From assembly GCA_036380735.1 (NCBI GenBank), contig DASVEE010000012.1, forward strand, positions 124,001 through 188,000: 64,000 nt of DNA, given 5' to 3'. The notes under the pieces are model-generated. The model worked only from the letters and a program-made list of their open reading frames with translations. It had not been told where the DNA came from and did no database searches. Origin of the DNA: DASVEE01 sp036380735. GTDB taxonomy: Bacteria > Acidobacteriota > Thermoanaerobaculia > Gp7-AA8. Within the stretch, counting starts at the first letter, position 1. Every line of letters starts with the position of its first letter. Positions 54,088-62,096 of the stretch are shown piece after piece. Both the position numbers and the translations under genes were made by a program.

Positions 54088-55202
54088 ACCGCGTGCAGCT
54101 CAAGCGGCGCAGCGACGTGCACGTCGCCGCCGTGCTCCCGGCGTACAACGTGGCGAACGAGCTCGGCGCCGTGCTGCGCTCGTTGCCGGCGCTCTTCACC
54201 ACGATCGTCATCGTCAACGACGGTTCGCGCGATCAGACCGGCGCCATCGCCGACCGCTACGCACAACTCGATCACCGCATCACCGTGGTCCATCACGAGC
54301 AGAACGAGGGCGTCGGTGGCGCGACGCTCACCGGCTTCCGCACCGCTGTCGCCGCGGGCGCCGACATCTGCGTGAAGATCGACGCCGACGGCCAGATGCC
54401 GCTGTGGCTCGTGCCGGAGCTGATTGCGCCGCTCATCAGCGGCGAGGCCGACTACACGAAGGGGAACCGCTTCCGCGACTTCAAGGCCGTGCGTGCGATG
54501 CCGCTCGCGCGCCGCATCGGCAACGTCGCGCTCAGCTTTCTGGCGAAAGCGGCGACCGGCTACTGGCGCACGTTCGACGCGACGAACGGCTTCCTCGCCA
54601 TCCGCGCCGACGTCCTCTCGCAACTGCCGCTGCAGAAGATCGACAAGACGTACTACTTCGAGATCTCGATGCTCAGCCACCTCTACCTCATCGGCGCGGT
54701 GGTGAAGGAAGTGCCGATGCCGGCGCGCTATGCGGGGGAGACGTCGAGCCTCTCGATTCCGCGTGTGCTGCAACAGTTCCCGGGCCGGCTCGTCTGGTCG
54801 CTCCTGCGCCGTCTCGTGCTCATGAACTTCGTCTACGACTTCACGCTCGCGTCGCTCCACCTCGCGGTAGGGCTGCCTCTGCTGCTGACGGGCCTCTCGT
54901 TCGGCGCGTGGAACTGGTTCTGGTATTCGGCGCGCCTGCGCGAGGCCGCGCCCACCGGCACGGTCGTGCTGCCCGCGCTGATGATCATGATCGGCGTGCA
55001 ACTGCTGCTCTCCGCCGCGCACTACGATCTCGCGGCCGTGCCGCGCGATCCGATCAACCAGGGACCGATCGGCAGTGCCGCCGAAGAAACGGCTCCGCGT
55101 GAGCGGCGAAACGCTCGTACGGATAGTGAAATCGCCGCTCGTACAACAACGGCCGCGCGTGAGGGGGAGCGAAGGCGCGGCGCGGATCGCTCGCGCGAGT
55201 GA
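54084..55202 (+). CDS. GT2-family glycosyltransferase (DPM1-like) with membrane tail
   Basis: Protein of 372 residues. The GT-A domain (about 10-240) has VLPAYNVANELGAVL, IVNDGSRDQTGAIA, KIDADGQMP (DxD-type metal site) and FDATNGFLAIR; two membrane helices lie at about 255-320. It likely moves a sugar to a polyprenyl-phosphate. GTG start overlaps the preceding stop. The last 50 residues (AAEETAPRERRNA onward) are charged, low-complexity and lie antisense to the convergent PIG-L gene for 149 bases, so the original stop seems lost. Confidence 0.87.
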   Translation: MNRVQLKRRSDVHVAAVLPAYNVANELGAVLRSLPALFTTIVIVNDGSRDQTGAIADRYAQLDHRITVVHHEQNEGVGGATLTGFRTAVAAGADICVKIDADGQMPLWLVPELIAPLISGEADYTKGNRFRDFKAVRAMPLARRIGNVALSFLAKAATGYWRTFDATNGFLAIRADVLSQLPLQKIDKTYYFEISMLSHLYLIGAVVKEVPMPARYAGETSSLSIPRVLQQFPGRLVWSLLRRLVLMNFVYDFTLASLHLAVGLPLLLTGLSFGAWNWFWYSARLREAAPTGTVVLPALMIMIGVQLLLSAAHYDLAAVPRDPINQGPIGSAAEETAPRERRNARTDSEIAARTTTAAREGERRRGADRSRE

Positions 55203-55779
55203 ATTCGCGCGGCTTCCCGACGAGGAAGAACGGCGCCAGCCCCAGCCACGTCTTCCGCTGCGTCTTGTAGAAGCGCGTGAGCAGAATGTTCGCCCAGTAC
55301 TCGCGCCGCGTGAGCCTGCGCGCAGTCCAGCCGTCGCCGATCGGATAGTTCACGCGGAAGAACGGATCGCGGATGTTCAGCCCGTTGTAGAGCGGCAGCT
55401 CCGTGCACGGAATGCCGCGCCGCTCCGCGAACACCGCCGCGACGAGGTTCGCCGCGTCGTGATCCTGATGCCCCCCTTCCCAGGCGAGCGTGAGCACCTC
55501 GTCGACGCCATCGATCGTCTCCAGAAACGCGAGCGCCTCGTCGAGATGCTCCGGCAGCGTCGCATCGGCGATGCGACGCTCCGCCACGCGATAGTCGTCG
55601 ACGCCGAGGCGCTGCAGGACGTGGCGCGACTCCGCGTCGCGCACGGCGGCGCTGACGGCGAACGCGCCATCGGTGAGGCAGACGCAGGTCACCCGATCGC
55701 CGCGGCGCACGGCCAGCCGGATGCGCGAGGCGAATGCGATCTCGTCGTCCTGATGGGCGAAGACGAAGAGCACGTTCAT
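55054..55779 (-). CDS. PIG-L/LmbE-family deacetylase
   Basis: Protein of 241 residues of the zinc-dependent N-acetylglucosaminyl deacetylase family. The metal-binding AHQDDE opens the protein (FVFAHQDDEIAF) and the third ligand is in GHQDHDAAN, both intact. It could deacetylate an amino sugar of the polymer built by the neighbouring genes, comparable to the deacetylase step in Pel synthesis (inference). Its start overlaps the methyltransferase stop by four bases. Its 3' end overlaps the convergent GT2 gene by 149 bases. Confidence 0.9.
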   Translation of the reverse strand: MNVLFVFAHQDDEIAFASRIRLAVRRGDRVTCVCLTDGAFAVSAAVRDAESRHVLQRLGVDDYRVAERRIADATLPEHLDEALAFLETIDGVDEVLTLAWEGGHQDHDAANLVAAVFAERRGIPCTELPLYNGLNIRDPFFRVNYPIGDGWTARRLTRREYWANILLTRFYKTQRKTWLGLAPFFLVGKPREFTRASDPRRAFAPPHARPLLYERRFHYPYERFAAHAEPFLRRHCRSVPG

Positions 55780-56603
55780 CGCGGCCGCGCCAGCACGACG
55801 AGCGCGTCCGACTTGCCGCGCACGCGCTCCACGAGATTGAGGGCAAAAAACAGCGGCACCGCCAGCGCCGCCTTCCAGCGCGGCATGCGCCCGTCCAACG
55901 TGAGCCGGTCGACGACGGTCGCCGCCGGCACCTCGTCCAGGTAGCGCGTGGCGATGACGCTGAAGCCGTTGTTGTCGAGGAACCGCCCGAGCGTGCGCCG
56001 GTCGAAGTACACCGTGTGCGGATGCTCGTACTCCGATTGCCACAGCCGCCGCACCGCGCCGCCGATGCGCAGCGCGTGCGCGACCTTGTAGAACAACCCG
56101 TCGCTCGACGGCACTTTGATCACCCACAGCGTGCGAGCCTTCCGCTTCACGAGCTGCGCGAACGCGTTGAGGTCGTGGAGGTGTTCGATCACGTCGAGGG
56201 TGGAGAGAATGTCCGACGCCGGCGTGCTCTCGTCGAGCAGCCCCTGCTCGACGCTGCCGACGCGCTCGCGCGCGGCTTGCGCCGCTTTCGCATCGGGCTC
56301 GATCCCGCGGACTTCGAAACCGGCAGCACGCGCCGCGTCCAGCACGTAACCGTACCCGCAGCCGACATCGAGCCATTCGCCCTTACCGCCATGCGCGCGC
56401 ACGAAGCCCACGATGCTTTCCGCCTGCAGCCGCCGCACCTTGCCGATCGATTGCAGATACGCCGCCTCATCGACATCCGCGTAGTTGAGTTGTTTGCCCG
56501 GCGCGATAACGCTGACGCGCAGCCCGCAACCGCGACAGCGGTTGATGGTGACGCCGGCCACCGTGGCCGCGGAAAACCGCGCGCTACCGCAGATAGGGCA
56601 CAT
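55776..56603 (-). CDS. SAM-dependent methyltransferase with N-terminal zinc ribbon
   Basis: Protein of 275 residues. An N-terminal zinc ribbon has CPICGS and CRGCGL (residues 2-26). A class I methyltransferase domain follows with LDVGCGYGYVLDAARAAGFEV (motif I), GIEPDAKA and ILSTLDVIEHLHDL. Such zinc-ribbon methyltransferases commonly act on sugars in polysaccharide clusters. It is the first gene of a pair with the PIG-L deacetylase (ATGA overlap). A hydrophobic segment near the C-terminus (AVPLFFALNLVE) may hold it at the membrane. Confidence 0.9.
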   Translation of the reverse strand: MCPICGSARFSAATVAGVTINRCRGCGLRVSVIAPGKQLNYADVDEAAYLQSIGKVRRLQAESIVGFVRAHGGKGEWLDVGCGYGYVLDAARAAGFEVRGIEPDAKAAQAARERVGSVEQGLLDESTPASDILSTLDVIEHLHDLNAFAQLVKRKARTLWVIKVPSSDGLFYKVAHALRIGGAVRRLWQSEYEHPHTVYFDRRTLGRFLDNNGFSVIATRYLDEVPAATVVDRLTLDGRMPRWKAALAVPLFFALNLVERVRGKSDALVVLARPR

Positions 56604-56625
56604 TCACGCGCAGGATAGCGGACCA

Positions 56626-56712
56626 CGTTGTCCGTTGTCCGTTGTCCGTTGTCCGTGGCAACCATCCTGGCGCAGCGCAGCACGGAAAACGGACAACGGA
56701 AAACGGACAACG
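56626..56712. repeat. 7-bp inverted array (CCGTTGT / ACAACGG) with GCGCAGC core
   Basis: GTTGTCCGTTGTCCGTTGTCCGTTGTCC, core GTGGCAACC...GCGCAGCGCAGCAC, then GGAAAACGGACAACGGAAAACGGACAACG. Confidence 0.88.
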
Positions 56713-56714
56713 CG

Positions 56715-57590
56715 CTACAAGTGATCCGTATCCCCCCACATCACCCGCCACGTGCGCCGCGCCTCCGCGGCGGGATGCACCAGCAACCGAAACCAGTGCG
56801 GCCCCGGCACGAAGCCGCTGCGCAGCAGCACCCCGAACGCCGGATGCCGGCGTGACGCCAGCGCTGCCACCAGCGTGCAGCCGCGCGCGGAGGCAACCGC
56901 CTCGCGCAGCAGCGCGCGCGCCACGCGCCGATCCCGAAAGGCCAGATCGACCACCGCCAGCGTGGCAAGTCCTTTCAACGTCGTGCGCCGCGTGACCACG
57001 TAGCCTTCGCCGCGGATCCCCAGCACGCGGTACTCCCACGCCGGATTCGCGAAGTAGCGCCACGCCAGGAACTCCTCCGTGCGCGCGATGCAGCCGTCGC
57101 CCGGCGCCAGCTCGCTCATCCACTGCACGTCGTCGCGCTGCAGCACTGGTACGCCCTTGCTGCGCGCGAGTGTCAGCGCGGGCCGCAGCAGCACCGGCAC
57201 GCGCTCCGCCACGGCCCAGCCGCCGCGGAGCATGCTGCCGAGGACGGCGGAGCGGATCTGGTAGGCAGTGGCGACGGTGTGGGTGGTCGCGGTCATCGCC
57301 TGGCGCACCACGCCGCTGAACGCGCCCTGGCCGCGCGCGCTCGGCGCCGTCATCGCGTCGACGGCCAGCGCGCCCGCGACGGCCACGCCGTCGCGCATGT
57401 GCGGCAGGTCTAGGAGAGCCAGGTGCGTCGCCAGCTCTCCGTCCTGTTCGCCGACGAACATCCGTGCGCGGGCGAACTCCCACTCCCAGAAGCGGGGATC
57501 GCGCTTTTCGCCGTCGACGTCGCCGAAGCAGCGCGCGCGCAGCGACAGGATGGCGTCGCGGTCCGCGGCCGTCGCTTCACGGAAGTGCAC
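56715..57590 (-). CDS. GNAT-family N-acetyltransferase
   Basis: Cytoplasmic protein of 291 residues with the double-GNAT layout of Eis- or YitH-like proteins. The N-terminal GNAT domain has the acetyl-CoA loop as SARGQGAFSGVVRQ (about 88-100), and a second, more degenerate half follows with FRDRRVARALLREAV. The GTG at 57590 with GAGGA before it overlaps the end of the GH114-like gene by 14 bases, so the two are coupled. Within this cluster it may N-acetylate a sugar or amino-sugar precursor; no direct evidence. Confidence 0.82.
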   Translation of the reverse strand: MHFREATAADRDAILSLRARCFGDVDGEKRDPRFWEWEFARARMFVGEQDGELATHLALLDLPHMRDGVAVAGALAVDAMTAPSARGQGAFSGVVRQAMTATTHTVATAYQIRSAVLGSMLRGGWAVAERVPVLLRPALTLARSKGVPVLQRDDVQWMSELAPGDGCIARTEEFLAWRYFANPAWEYRVLGIRGEGYVVTRRTTLKGLATLAVVDLAFRDRRVARALLREAVASARGCTLVAALASRRHPAFGVLLRSGFVPGPHWFRLLVHPAAEARRTWRVMWGDTDHL

Positions 57591-58551
57591 GCACGATCCT
57601 CGCACGCTCCGGCGCCACCGTCACGTGTCCGTGCTCGAACGCGCGTGTGGCGGTGAGCCCGTCGAAGCGGATCTCACTCTTGGGAGACCCCAGGTCGATG
57701 AAGTAGAGGTCGGAGAAGATCGTGCGCGTCACATCGGGCGCGGCGACGAACGCGTCGTGCCCGTAGAGGCGGGCCGTGGCCACGATGCGCTCCACGTCGT
57801 CCGTGTAGTTCAGGTGCACGAAGCGCACGTGCGGATAGCGTTGCGCCGCGGGCAGGATCAGCTCCGGCATCAGAAAGTCGACGCTGTTCCAGCGGTTCGC
57901 CGCGTCGTGCCACGGCCGCGTGAGCAGGCTCTCCGTGATGTCGTAGTCGGCGTAGGGGAGGTAGTGCTCCGCCGCGCGGTACCCCTGATTCGTCACGATC
58001 AGCCGCAGTTCCTTGCGCAGCGCCGCGAGAAAGCGCGCCATCGCCGCGTCGTACTCGATGTCCGGATGCCGCCGCCGGAACTCCGCCAGCGCGTCGGGGT
58101 GTACGCTCTCCACCGTCGTCGTATCGAAGAAGACGCCGTCGTAGCCGATCGCCTTCAGCCGCCGCGCAATCGCGCGGACGCGCCCCGCGGCATAGTCCGG
58201 ATGCGCCGGGTCGTAGTAGAACGCGTCCGCGTCCTCTGCACCCGCGTGCCCGTACAGCGGCCGCCGGTTGAGCAGCACGCGGCTGCCGCGCAGCAACCGC
58301 TCCTGCCACGTGCCCTTGCGCACGAGCGTGCGATAGAACGCCACCGTCCACTCGTACAGCGCCAGCCGCGTCCCGCACTTGCGCAGCTCCTCCACCTGTG
58401 CCCGCGGCAATGGATCGTGCGTGACCAGCACGTCGAAACGCGCGAACCATTCGAGCTGCGCCGGCGTCAGCGCGCCGCCGTAGTGAAACGCGACGCTGCC
58501 ACGGCGCTCCGCCGCGCTCGAAGGAACACTCAGCATGATGGCCAGGCACAT
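57577..58551 (-). CDS. exported GH114/PelA-hydrolase-like TIM-barrel protein
   Basis: Protein of 324 residues with a short hydrophobic leader (CLAIMLSVPSSAA) and a TIM-barrel typical of GH114-like putative glycosidases: VAFHYGGALTPAQLEWFARFDVLV at the start, YYDPAHPDYAAGRV, IGYDGVFFDTT (catalytic-Asp strand) and RLIVTNQG. The hydrolase domain of PelA belongs to this fold group. Placement beside PelF/PelG-like genes supports a role in trimming or releasing the polymer (inference). The start is uncertain because sequence upstream is a 7-bp array. The gene is coupled to the GNAT gene. Confidence 0.78.
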   Translation of the reverse strand: MCLAIMLSVPSSAAERRGSVAFHYGGALTPAQLEWFARFDVLVTHDPLPRAQVEELRKCGTRLALYEWTVAFYRTLVRKGTWQERLLRGSRVLLNRRPLYGHAGAEDADAFYYDPAHPDYAAGRVRAIARRLKAIGYDGVFFDTTTVESVHPDALAEFRRRHPDIEYDAAMARFLAALRKELRLIVTNQGYRAAEHYLPYADYDITESLLTRPWHDAANRWNSVDFLMPELILPAAQRYPHVRFVHLNYTDDVERIVATARLYGHDAFVAAPDVTRTIFSDLYFIDLGSPKSEIRFDGLTATRAFEHGHVTVAPERARIVRALP

Positions 58552-58576
58552 CAAAGCGCGCGCAAACAGAGCAACA

Positions 58577-58674
58577 GGTTTTCGGTTTCTGGTTTTTGGT
58601 TTTCGGTGCTGCGCTCGCCGGCACTGTTTCGCGTCAGCGCAGCACCAAAAACCAAAAACCGAAAACCGACAACC
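58577..58674. repeat. 7-bp inverted array (TTTTCGG / CCGAAAA) with GTGCTGCGC core
   Basis: GGTTTTCGGTTTCTGGTTTTTGGTTTTCG, core GTGCTGCGCTCGCC...CAGCGCAGCAC, then CAAAAACCAAAAACCGAAAACCGACAACC. It separates two genes read in the same direction. Confidence 0.88.
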
Positions 58675-58684
58675 GCGCATGCGC

Positions 58685-59293
58685 TCAAATCCCCAGCACC
58701 ATCACCGCCGCTCCCACGGTCAGAATCAGCGCGCCCGCCACCGCATCGCCGTAGCGATCCAGGAACGGTGCGCGCACGGCGCGTGCTCCCGCCTGCGCGG
58801 TCAGCACCAGAATCGACATCGACGCCAGCGTTCCGACCTCGTACGCCACGATCACCGCCGCGATCGCGGATGCGCCGCCGCTCGATGCCGCGATGATCAG
58901 CGGGATCAGCGCCACGCACGGGTCGGACGAGAACAGCACGAACAGCGACCACTCCGTCGCCCCGTTCTTCTCGTGGCGGTGGCGGTGCGGGCGCAAGCCC
59001 CAGAGCATGTAGATCGTGCCGAACAGCATCAGCAGCGCCGGCGCGAAGCTGGCCAGCTTCCCGCCGATCACTTCCGCCACGCCGAGTCCGATCGAGAGCG
59101 CGGCGATCCCGAGGATGGCCGAGACCGTGACGTGCCCCAGTCCGCAGAGGATGGTGGTGCGCAGCGCGCGAGCCGGTGTCCACCCCCGCACCCGCGCCAG
59201 CGCCGCGAACGGCATCCAGTGATCCGGCGCCAGCGTGTGCAGCGCGCCGACGGTCGCCGCCGCCAACGGCAGCGTCCACGAAAACGTATCCAT
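58685..59293 (-). CDS. UreH-like/TauE-type membrane transporter
   Basis: Inner-membrane protein of 202 residues with six predicted helices. The signature GALHTLAPDHWMPFAALAR in helix 1 and CGLGHVTVSAILGI in helix 2 match the UreH/NicO (urease accessory, nickel/cobalt) family, and a His-rich cytoplasmic loop (RPHRHRHEK) suits metal handling. SSDPCVALIP opens the second half. No urease or hydrogenase genes are near, so the ion is unknown. ATG 59293 has AAGGA upstream; an in-frame ATG at 59326 adds a CCPGSG stretch and is less likely. Confidence 0.8.
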   Translation of the reverse strand: MDTFSWTLPLAAATVGALHTLAPDHWMPFAALARVRGWTPARALRTTILCGLGHVTVSAILGIAALSIGLGVAEVIGGKLASFAPALLMLFGTIYMLWGLRPHRHRHEKNGATEWSLFVLFSSDPCVALIPLIIAASSGGASAIAAVIVAYEVGTLASMSILVLTAQAGARAVRAPFLDRYGDAVAGALILTVGAAVMVLGI

Positions 59294-59334
59294 GCAGTGT
59301 CCTTCGCCCGAGCCGGGGCAGCACATGATGCGCC

Positions 59335-59456
59335 AATAGGACCGATAGGACCAATGGGACGAATGGGACGAATGGGACCTATAGGACGGATGAACCGGTG
59401 ACCTGCTGATTACGAATCAGCTGCTCTACCGGCTGAACTGCTGCCCTATAGGTCCC
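59335..59456. repeat. 9-bp inverted array enclosing a tRNA fragment
   Basis: Left arm 59335-59391, about six units (AATAGGACCGATAGGACCAATGGGAC...). Right arm is only TATAGGTCC at 59447-59456. Between them lies a tRNA-Thr fragment in place of the usual short loop. Confidence 0.88.
59392..59446 (-). pseudogene. truncated tRNA-Thr(CGU)
   Basis: On the minus strand: D arm GTTCAGCCGGTAGAGC, anticodon arm GCTGATTCGTAATCAGC with perfect 5-bp stem and CGT anticodon in the TTCGTAA loop, variable AGGTC and the first T-stem half ACCGGTTC. The sequence then switches to 9-bp repeat. The second T-stem half, the 3' acceptor strand and CCA are missing, so it cannot be a working tRNA. A complete copy must exist elsewhere if this codon reader is used. 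Confidence 0.82.
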
Positions 59457-59463
59457 CGTGGCC

Positions 59464-60321
59464 TCACGCGATCTCGCCGAAGCGGCCGCTCTGGTAGTCG
59501 AGCATGGCCTGGCGGATCTCGCCGGGGGTGTTCATCACGAAGGGGCCGTAGCGCGCCACCGGCTCGTTGAGGGGGACGCCGCCGATGAGGAGGAATTCGG
59601 CTCCGGACTGGGAGGCGATCGTCACCGCGTCGCCGTTGCGGTCGAAGATGAGGACGTCGTTTTCACGGGCGACGCGGTCGTTGACCGACGCTTCGCCGCT
59701 GATGAGGAAGGCGAAGGCGTTGTAGGTCTCGGGAACCGGTTGCGTGAAGCGCGCGCCGGCGGCGAGGCGGACGTGCAGGTACATGATCGGCGTGCGCGTG
59801 TCGATCGAGGCGCTCGTGCCGAGCGACTCGCCGGCGATCACCGTCACCGTGACTTTGCCGTCGTCGCTGGTCGCGGTGGGGATCTCGGCCGCGCGCAACT
59901 CCTGATAGCGCGGCTGCATCATCTTGTCGCGTTTCGGCAGGTTCACCCAGAGCTGGAAGCCGTGCAGGCGGCCGCCGTGACGGCGGATGTCTTCCGACGG
60001 CATCTCGGAGTGCACGACGCCGGAGCCGGCGGTCATCCACTGCACGTCGCCCGCACCGATGCGGCCGCGGTTGCCCTGCGAATCGCCGTGCTCGATGGCG
60101 CCCTCGAGGACGTACGTGACGGTCTCGAAGCCGCGATGCGGATGGTCGGGCGCACCCTTCGCCTCACCGGGCCCATGCACGACCGGTCCCATCCGGTCGA
60201 GGAGGAGAAAAGGATCGAGTCGATCGAGACGAGCGGTCGGAAACGGCCGCGTGACGATCATCCCCTCCCCTTCGAGCTGCGGCGTGGCGTGGATGAGCTG
60301 GGCGACAGTGCGTGTGGTCAT
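59464..60321 (-). CDS. pirin family protein
   Basis: Bicupin protein of 285 residues. The metal-binding residues of the N-terminal cupin are present in DHPHRGFETVTYVLEG and GSGVVHSEMP, followed by GFQLWVNLP. The C-terminal pirin_C domain spans about 170-275. Bacterial pirins are often quercetin 2,3-dioxygenases or redox-linked regulators; the residues allow either. ATG at 60321 fits the usual MTTRTV start; an in-frame ATG at 60351 is less likely. Transcribed alone toward the tRNA-bearing array. Confidence 0.93.
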   Translation of the reverse strand: MTTRTVAQLIHATPQLEGEGMIVTRPFPTARLDRLDPFLLLDRMGPVVHGPGEAKGAPDHPHRGFETVTYVLEGAIEHGDSQGNRGRIGAGDVQWMTAGSGVVHSEMPSEDIRRHGGRLHGFQLWVNLPKRDKMMQPRYQELRAAEIPTATSDDGKVTVTVIAGESLGTSASIDTRTPIMYLHVRLAAGARFTQPVPETYNAFAFLISGEASVNDRVARENDVLIFDRNGDAVTIASQSGAEFLLIGGVPLNEPVARYGPFVMNTPGEIRQAMLDYQSGRFGEIA

Positions 60322-60377
60322 GGCAATCAGGAAAACAAGAGTGCATTCCACAGGGCAGCAAGGCAGGCGGCCGGCTC

Positions 60378-60420
60378 TGTCCTATAGGTCCCATAGGTCC
60401 CATTCGTCCCATCGTTCCCC
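60378..60420. repeat. 9-bp array, right arm only
   Basis: GTCCTATAGGTCCCATAGGTCCCATTCGTCCCATCGTTCCCC: four units and the right boundary motif. Between the divergent pirin and MpaA-like genes. Confidence 0.85.
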
Positions 60421-60462
60421 CTCCCTTGACGCCGCCCCCCGCCCCACCTACCCTCGCCGCCG

Positions 60463-61185
60463 ATGACTTCTGCAACCGAGCAACCGCTGGTCGCGCGGCG
60501 CGATCGCGGCGTGATCCGCCACCGCAGTACCGTCTACGGCACCTCCGTCGACGGTGTCCCGCTCACCGTCTTCCTGCCGGAGAGCGGCAGCACCGACCTG
60601 CTGATCCTCGCCGCGATTCATGGCGATGAATCCGAGACCACCGTGGCCGTTTCGGAGGCGCTGCGCTGCCTTCCGACGGGCGACCTGCGGGCGGCGGTGA
60701 TCCTCTGCGGCAATCCGGACGGCATGCTGCGCGGCACGCGCGGCAACGCCAGCGGCATCGATCTGAACCGCAACTTTCCCACCTCCAACTGGAGCCCCGA
60801 CGCCGTCTGCTACAAGAGCCGGGCGAACGACGCGCGCGACATCGCGCTCAGTCCCGGACCGGCACCAGCGTCGGAGCCGGAAACGCAGGCGCTCATCGCG
60901 CTCATCGACAGGCTGCAGCCGCGCGCGGTGGTCAGCCTGCACTCCGCGCTCGCCTGTGTCGACGACTCCGGCGCCTCCCACCTCGGGCGGCAGCTCGCCG
61001 ACCGCTGCGCGCTCCCGTTCCTCACCGAGATCGGCTACCCCACGCCGGGCTCCATGGGCACGTGGGCCAGCGAGCGGGGGCTGAACCTCGTCACGCTGGA
61101 GCTCGAGGACGCGTCGCTCTACACGCTCAAGGACCGTCACGTGCCGATCCTCATCGACCTCATGACCGGCAGGTTCGAGCTCTGA
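60463..61185 (+). CDS. MpaA-like M14 metallopeptidase (murein peptide amidase)
   Basis: Cytoplasmic zinc peptidase of 240 residues of the M14/AstE-AspA group. Zinc ligands lie in AAIHGDESET (His and Glu) and VSLHSALACV (His); substrate-binding Asn-Arg is in GIDLNRNFPTSNW; the catalytic Glu is in LVTLELEDAS. MpaA cleaves the gamma-D-Glu-meso-DAP bond of murein tripeptide during recycling. The next gene, a Glu/Asp racemase-type enzyme overlapping by one base, fits cell-wall amino-acid metabolism. Confidence 0.88.
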   Translation: MTSATEQPLVARRDRGVIRHRSTVYGTSVDGVPLTVFLPESGSTDLLILAAIHGDESETTVAVSEALRCLPTGDLRAAVILCGNPDGMLRGTRGNASGIDLNRNFPTSNWSPDAVCYKSRANDARDIALSPGPAPASEPETQALIALIDRLQPRAVVSLHSALACVDDSGASHLGRQLADRCALPFLTEIGYPTPGSMGTWASERGLNLVTLELEDASLYTLKDRHVPILIDLMTGRFEL

Positions 61186-62051
61186 TGCACATCCTCATCA
61201 CCGATTCCGGCGTGGGCGGCCTCTCGGTCGTGGCGTACGCGGAGCGCTTCGTGCGCACGCACGGGATCACCGAGCCCGTACGCCTGACGTTCGCCAACGC
61301 CGCGCCGGAGAACGACTACGGCTACAACGCCATGCCGTCACGCGAGGTGAAGCTGCAGACGTTCGACCGCTTCCTGCGCAACGTGACGGAGCGCTTCACC
61401 CCCGACTCCATCTACATCGCGTGCAACACGCTTTCCGTGCTGCTGCCCGACACGCCGTACATGCAGGAAGCAGAGATCCCGGTGCAGGGGATCGTCGAGA
61501 CCGGCGTCGCGCTGCTGCTGGCGCAGCTCGAAACCGATCCCCGCAGCGTGGCCATGATCTTCGGCACGCAGACCACGATCGACGCCGGCACGTACCCGCG
61601 CCTCCTCGAGGAGCGCGGCATCGACGCGTCACGTATCGTGAGCCAGGCGTGCCCCGGCCTGGCCGACACGATCTCCGAGGATCGCGAAGGGACGAGAACG
61701 CGCCAGGAGATTGCGGCGTGGGTGGACAAAGCCATCGCGCAGATGCCGGACCGCACCGCGCCGGTGGTGGCGGCGCTGGCGTGCACGCACTACGGCTACC
61801 GCAAGGATGACTTCGCGGCGGCGCTTGCTGAAGCGGGCGTGCGCGCGCAAGTGGTGAATCCCAATGAAAGCGCCGTGAATGACTTGTTCCCGGCAGGGGA
61901 GGGGCCGCACCGGGAAGTGGAGGTGCAGTTTGTCACCCGCTACCCAATTCCGCCGCAGACCATTGAGGCGCTTACGTGGTTCCTGGGTGATGTGTCTCCA
62001 AAGACCGTGACCGCCATGCAGAACTTCGTGCACCAGCCGGATCTCTTCTAG
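61185..62051 (+). CDS. Asp/Glu racemase family protein (glutamate racemase-like)
   Basis: Cytoplasmic cofactor-independent racemase of 288 residues. The two catalytic cysteines are in YIACNTLSVL and LACTHYGY, and the N-terminal phosphate/carboxylate loop is DSGVGGLSV, all as in MurI. It is somewhat longer than usual and has an atypical C-terminus (GDVSPKTVTAMQNFV). Overlap TGATG with the MpaA-like gene implies coupled synthesis; together they could recycle murein peptides and supply D-glutamate. Could also act on another amino acid. Confidence 0.87.
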   Translation: MHILITDSGVGGLSVVAYAERFVRTHGITEPVRLTFANAAPENDYGYNAMPSREVKLQTFDRFLRNVTERFTPDSIYIACNTLSVLLPDTPYMQEAEIPVQGIVETGVALLLAQLETDPRSVAMIFGTQTTIDAGTYPRLLEERGIDASRIVSQACPGLADTISEDREGTRTRQEIAAWVDKAIAQMPDRTAPVVAALACTHYGYRKDDFAAALAEAGVRAQVVNPNESAVNDLFPAGEGPHREVEVQFVTRYPIPPQTIEALTWFLGDVSPKTVTAMQNFVHQPDLF

Positions 62052-62068
62052 GGAAACTCCGTCGCGCA

Positions 62069-62096
62069 GCAGTCCCATTCGTCCTATCGTTTCCCT
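62069..62096. repeat. short 9-bp array
   Basis: CAGCAGTCCCATTCGTCCTATCGTTTCCC: two units and the boundary motif. GGGAAAC at 62051-62057 is the inverse of GTTTCCC at its end. It overlaps the 3' end of the proline dehydrogenase gene. Confidence 0.7.

Noticed and set aside
58685..59326. Start at 59326 giving a CCPGSGEGHC leader in the UreH-like protein
   Set aside because: AAGGA sits at the right distance for ATG 59293, and the extension would put charged/Cys residues before the first helix.
59392..59446. A functional tRNA-Thr
   Set aside because: The 3' T-stem half, acceptor strand and CCA are missing.
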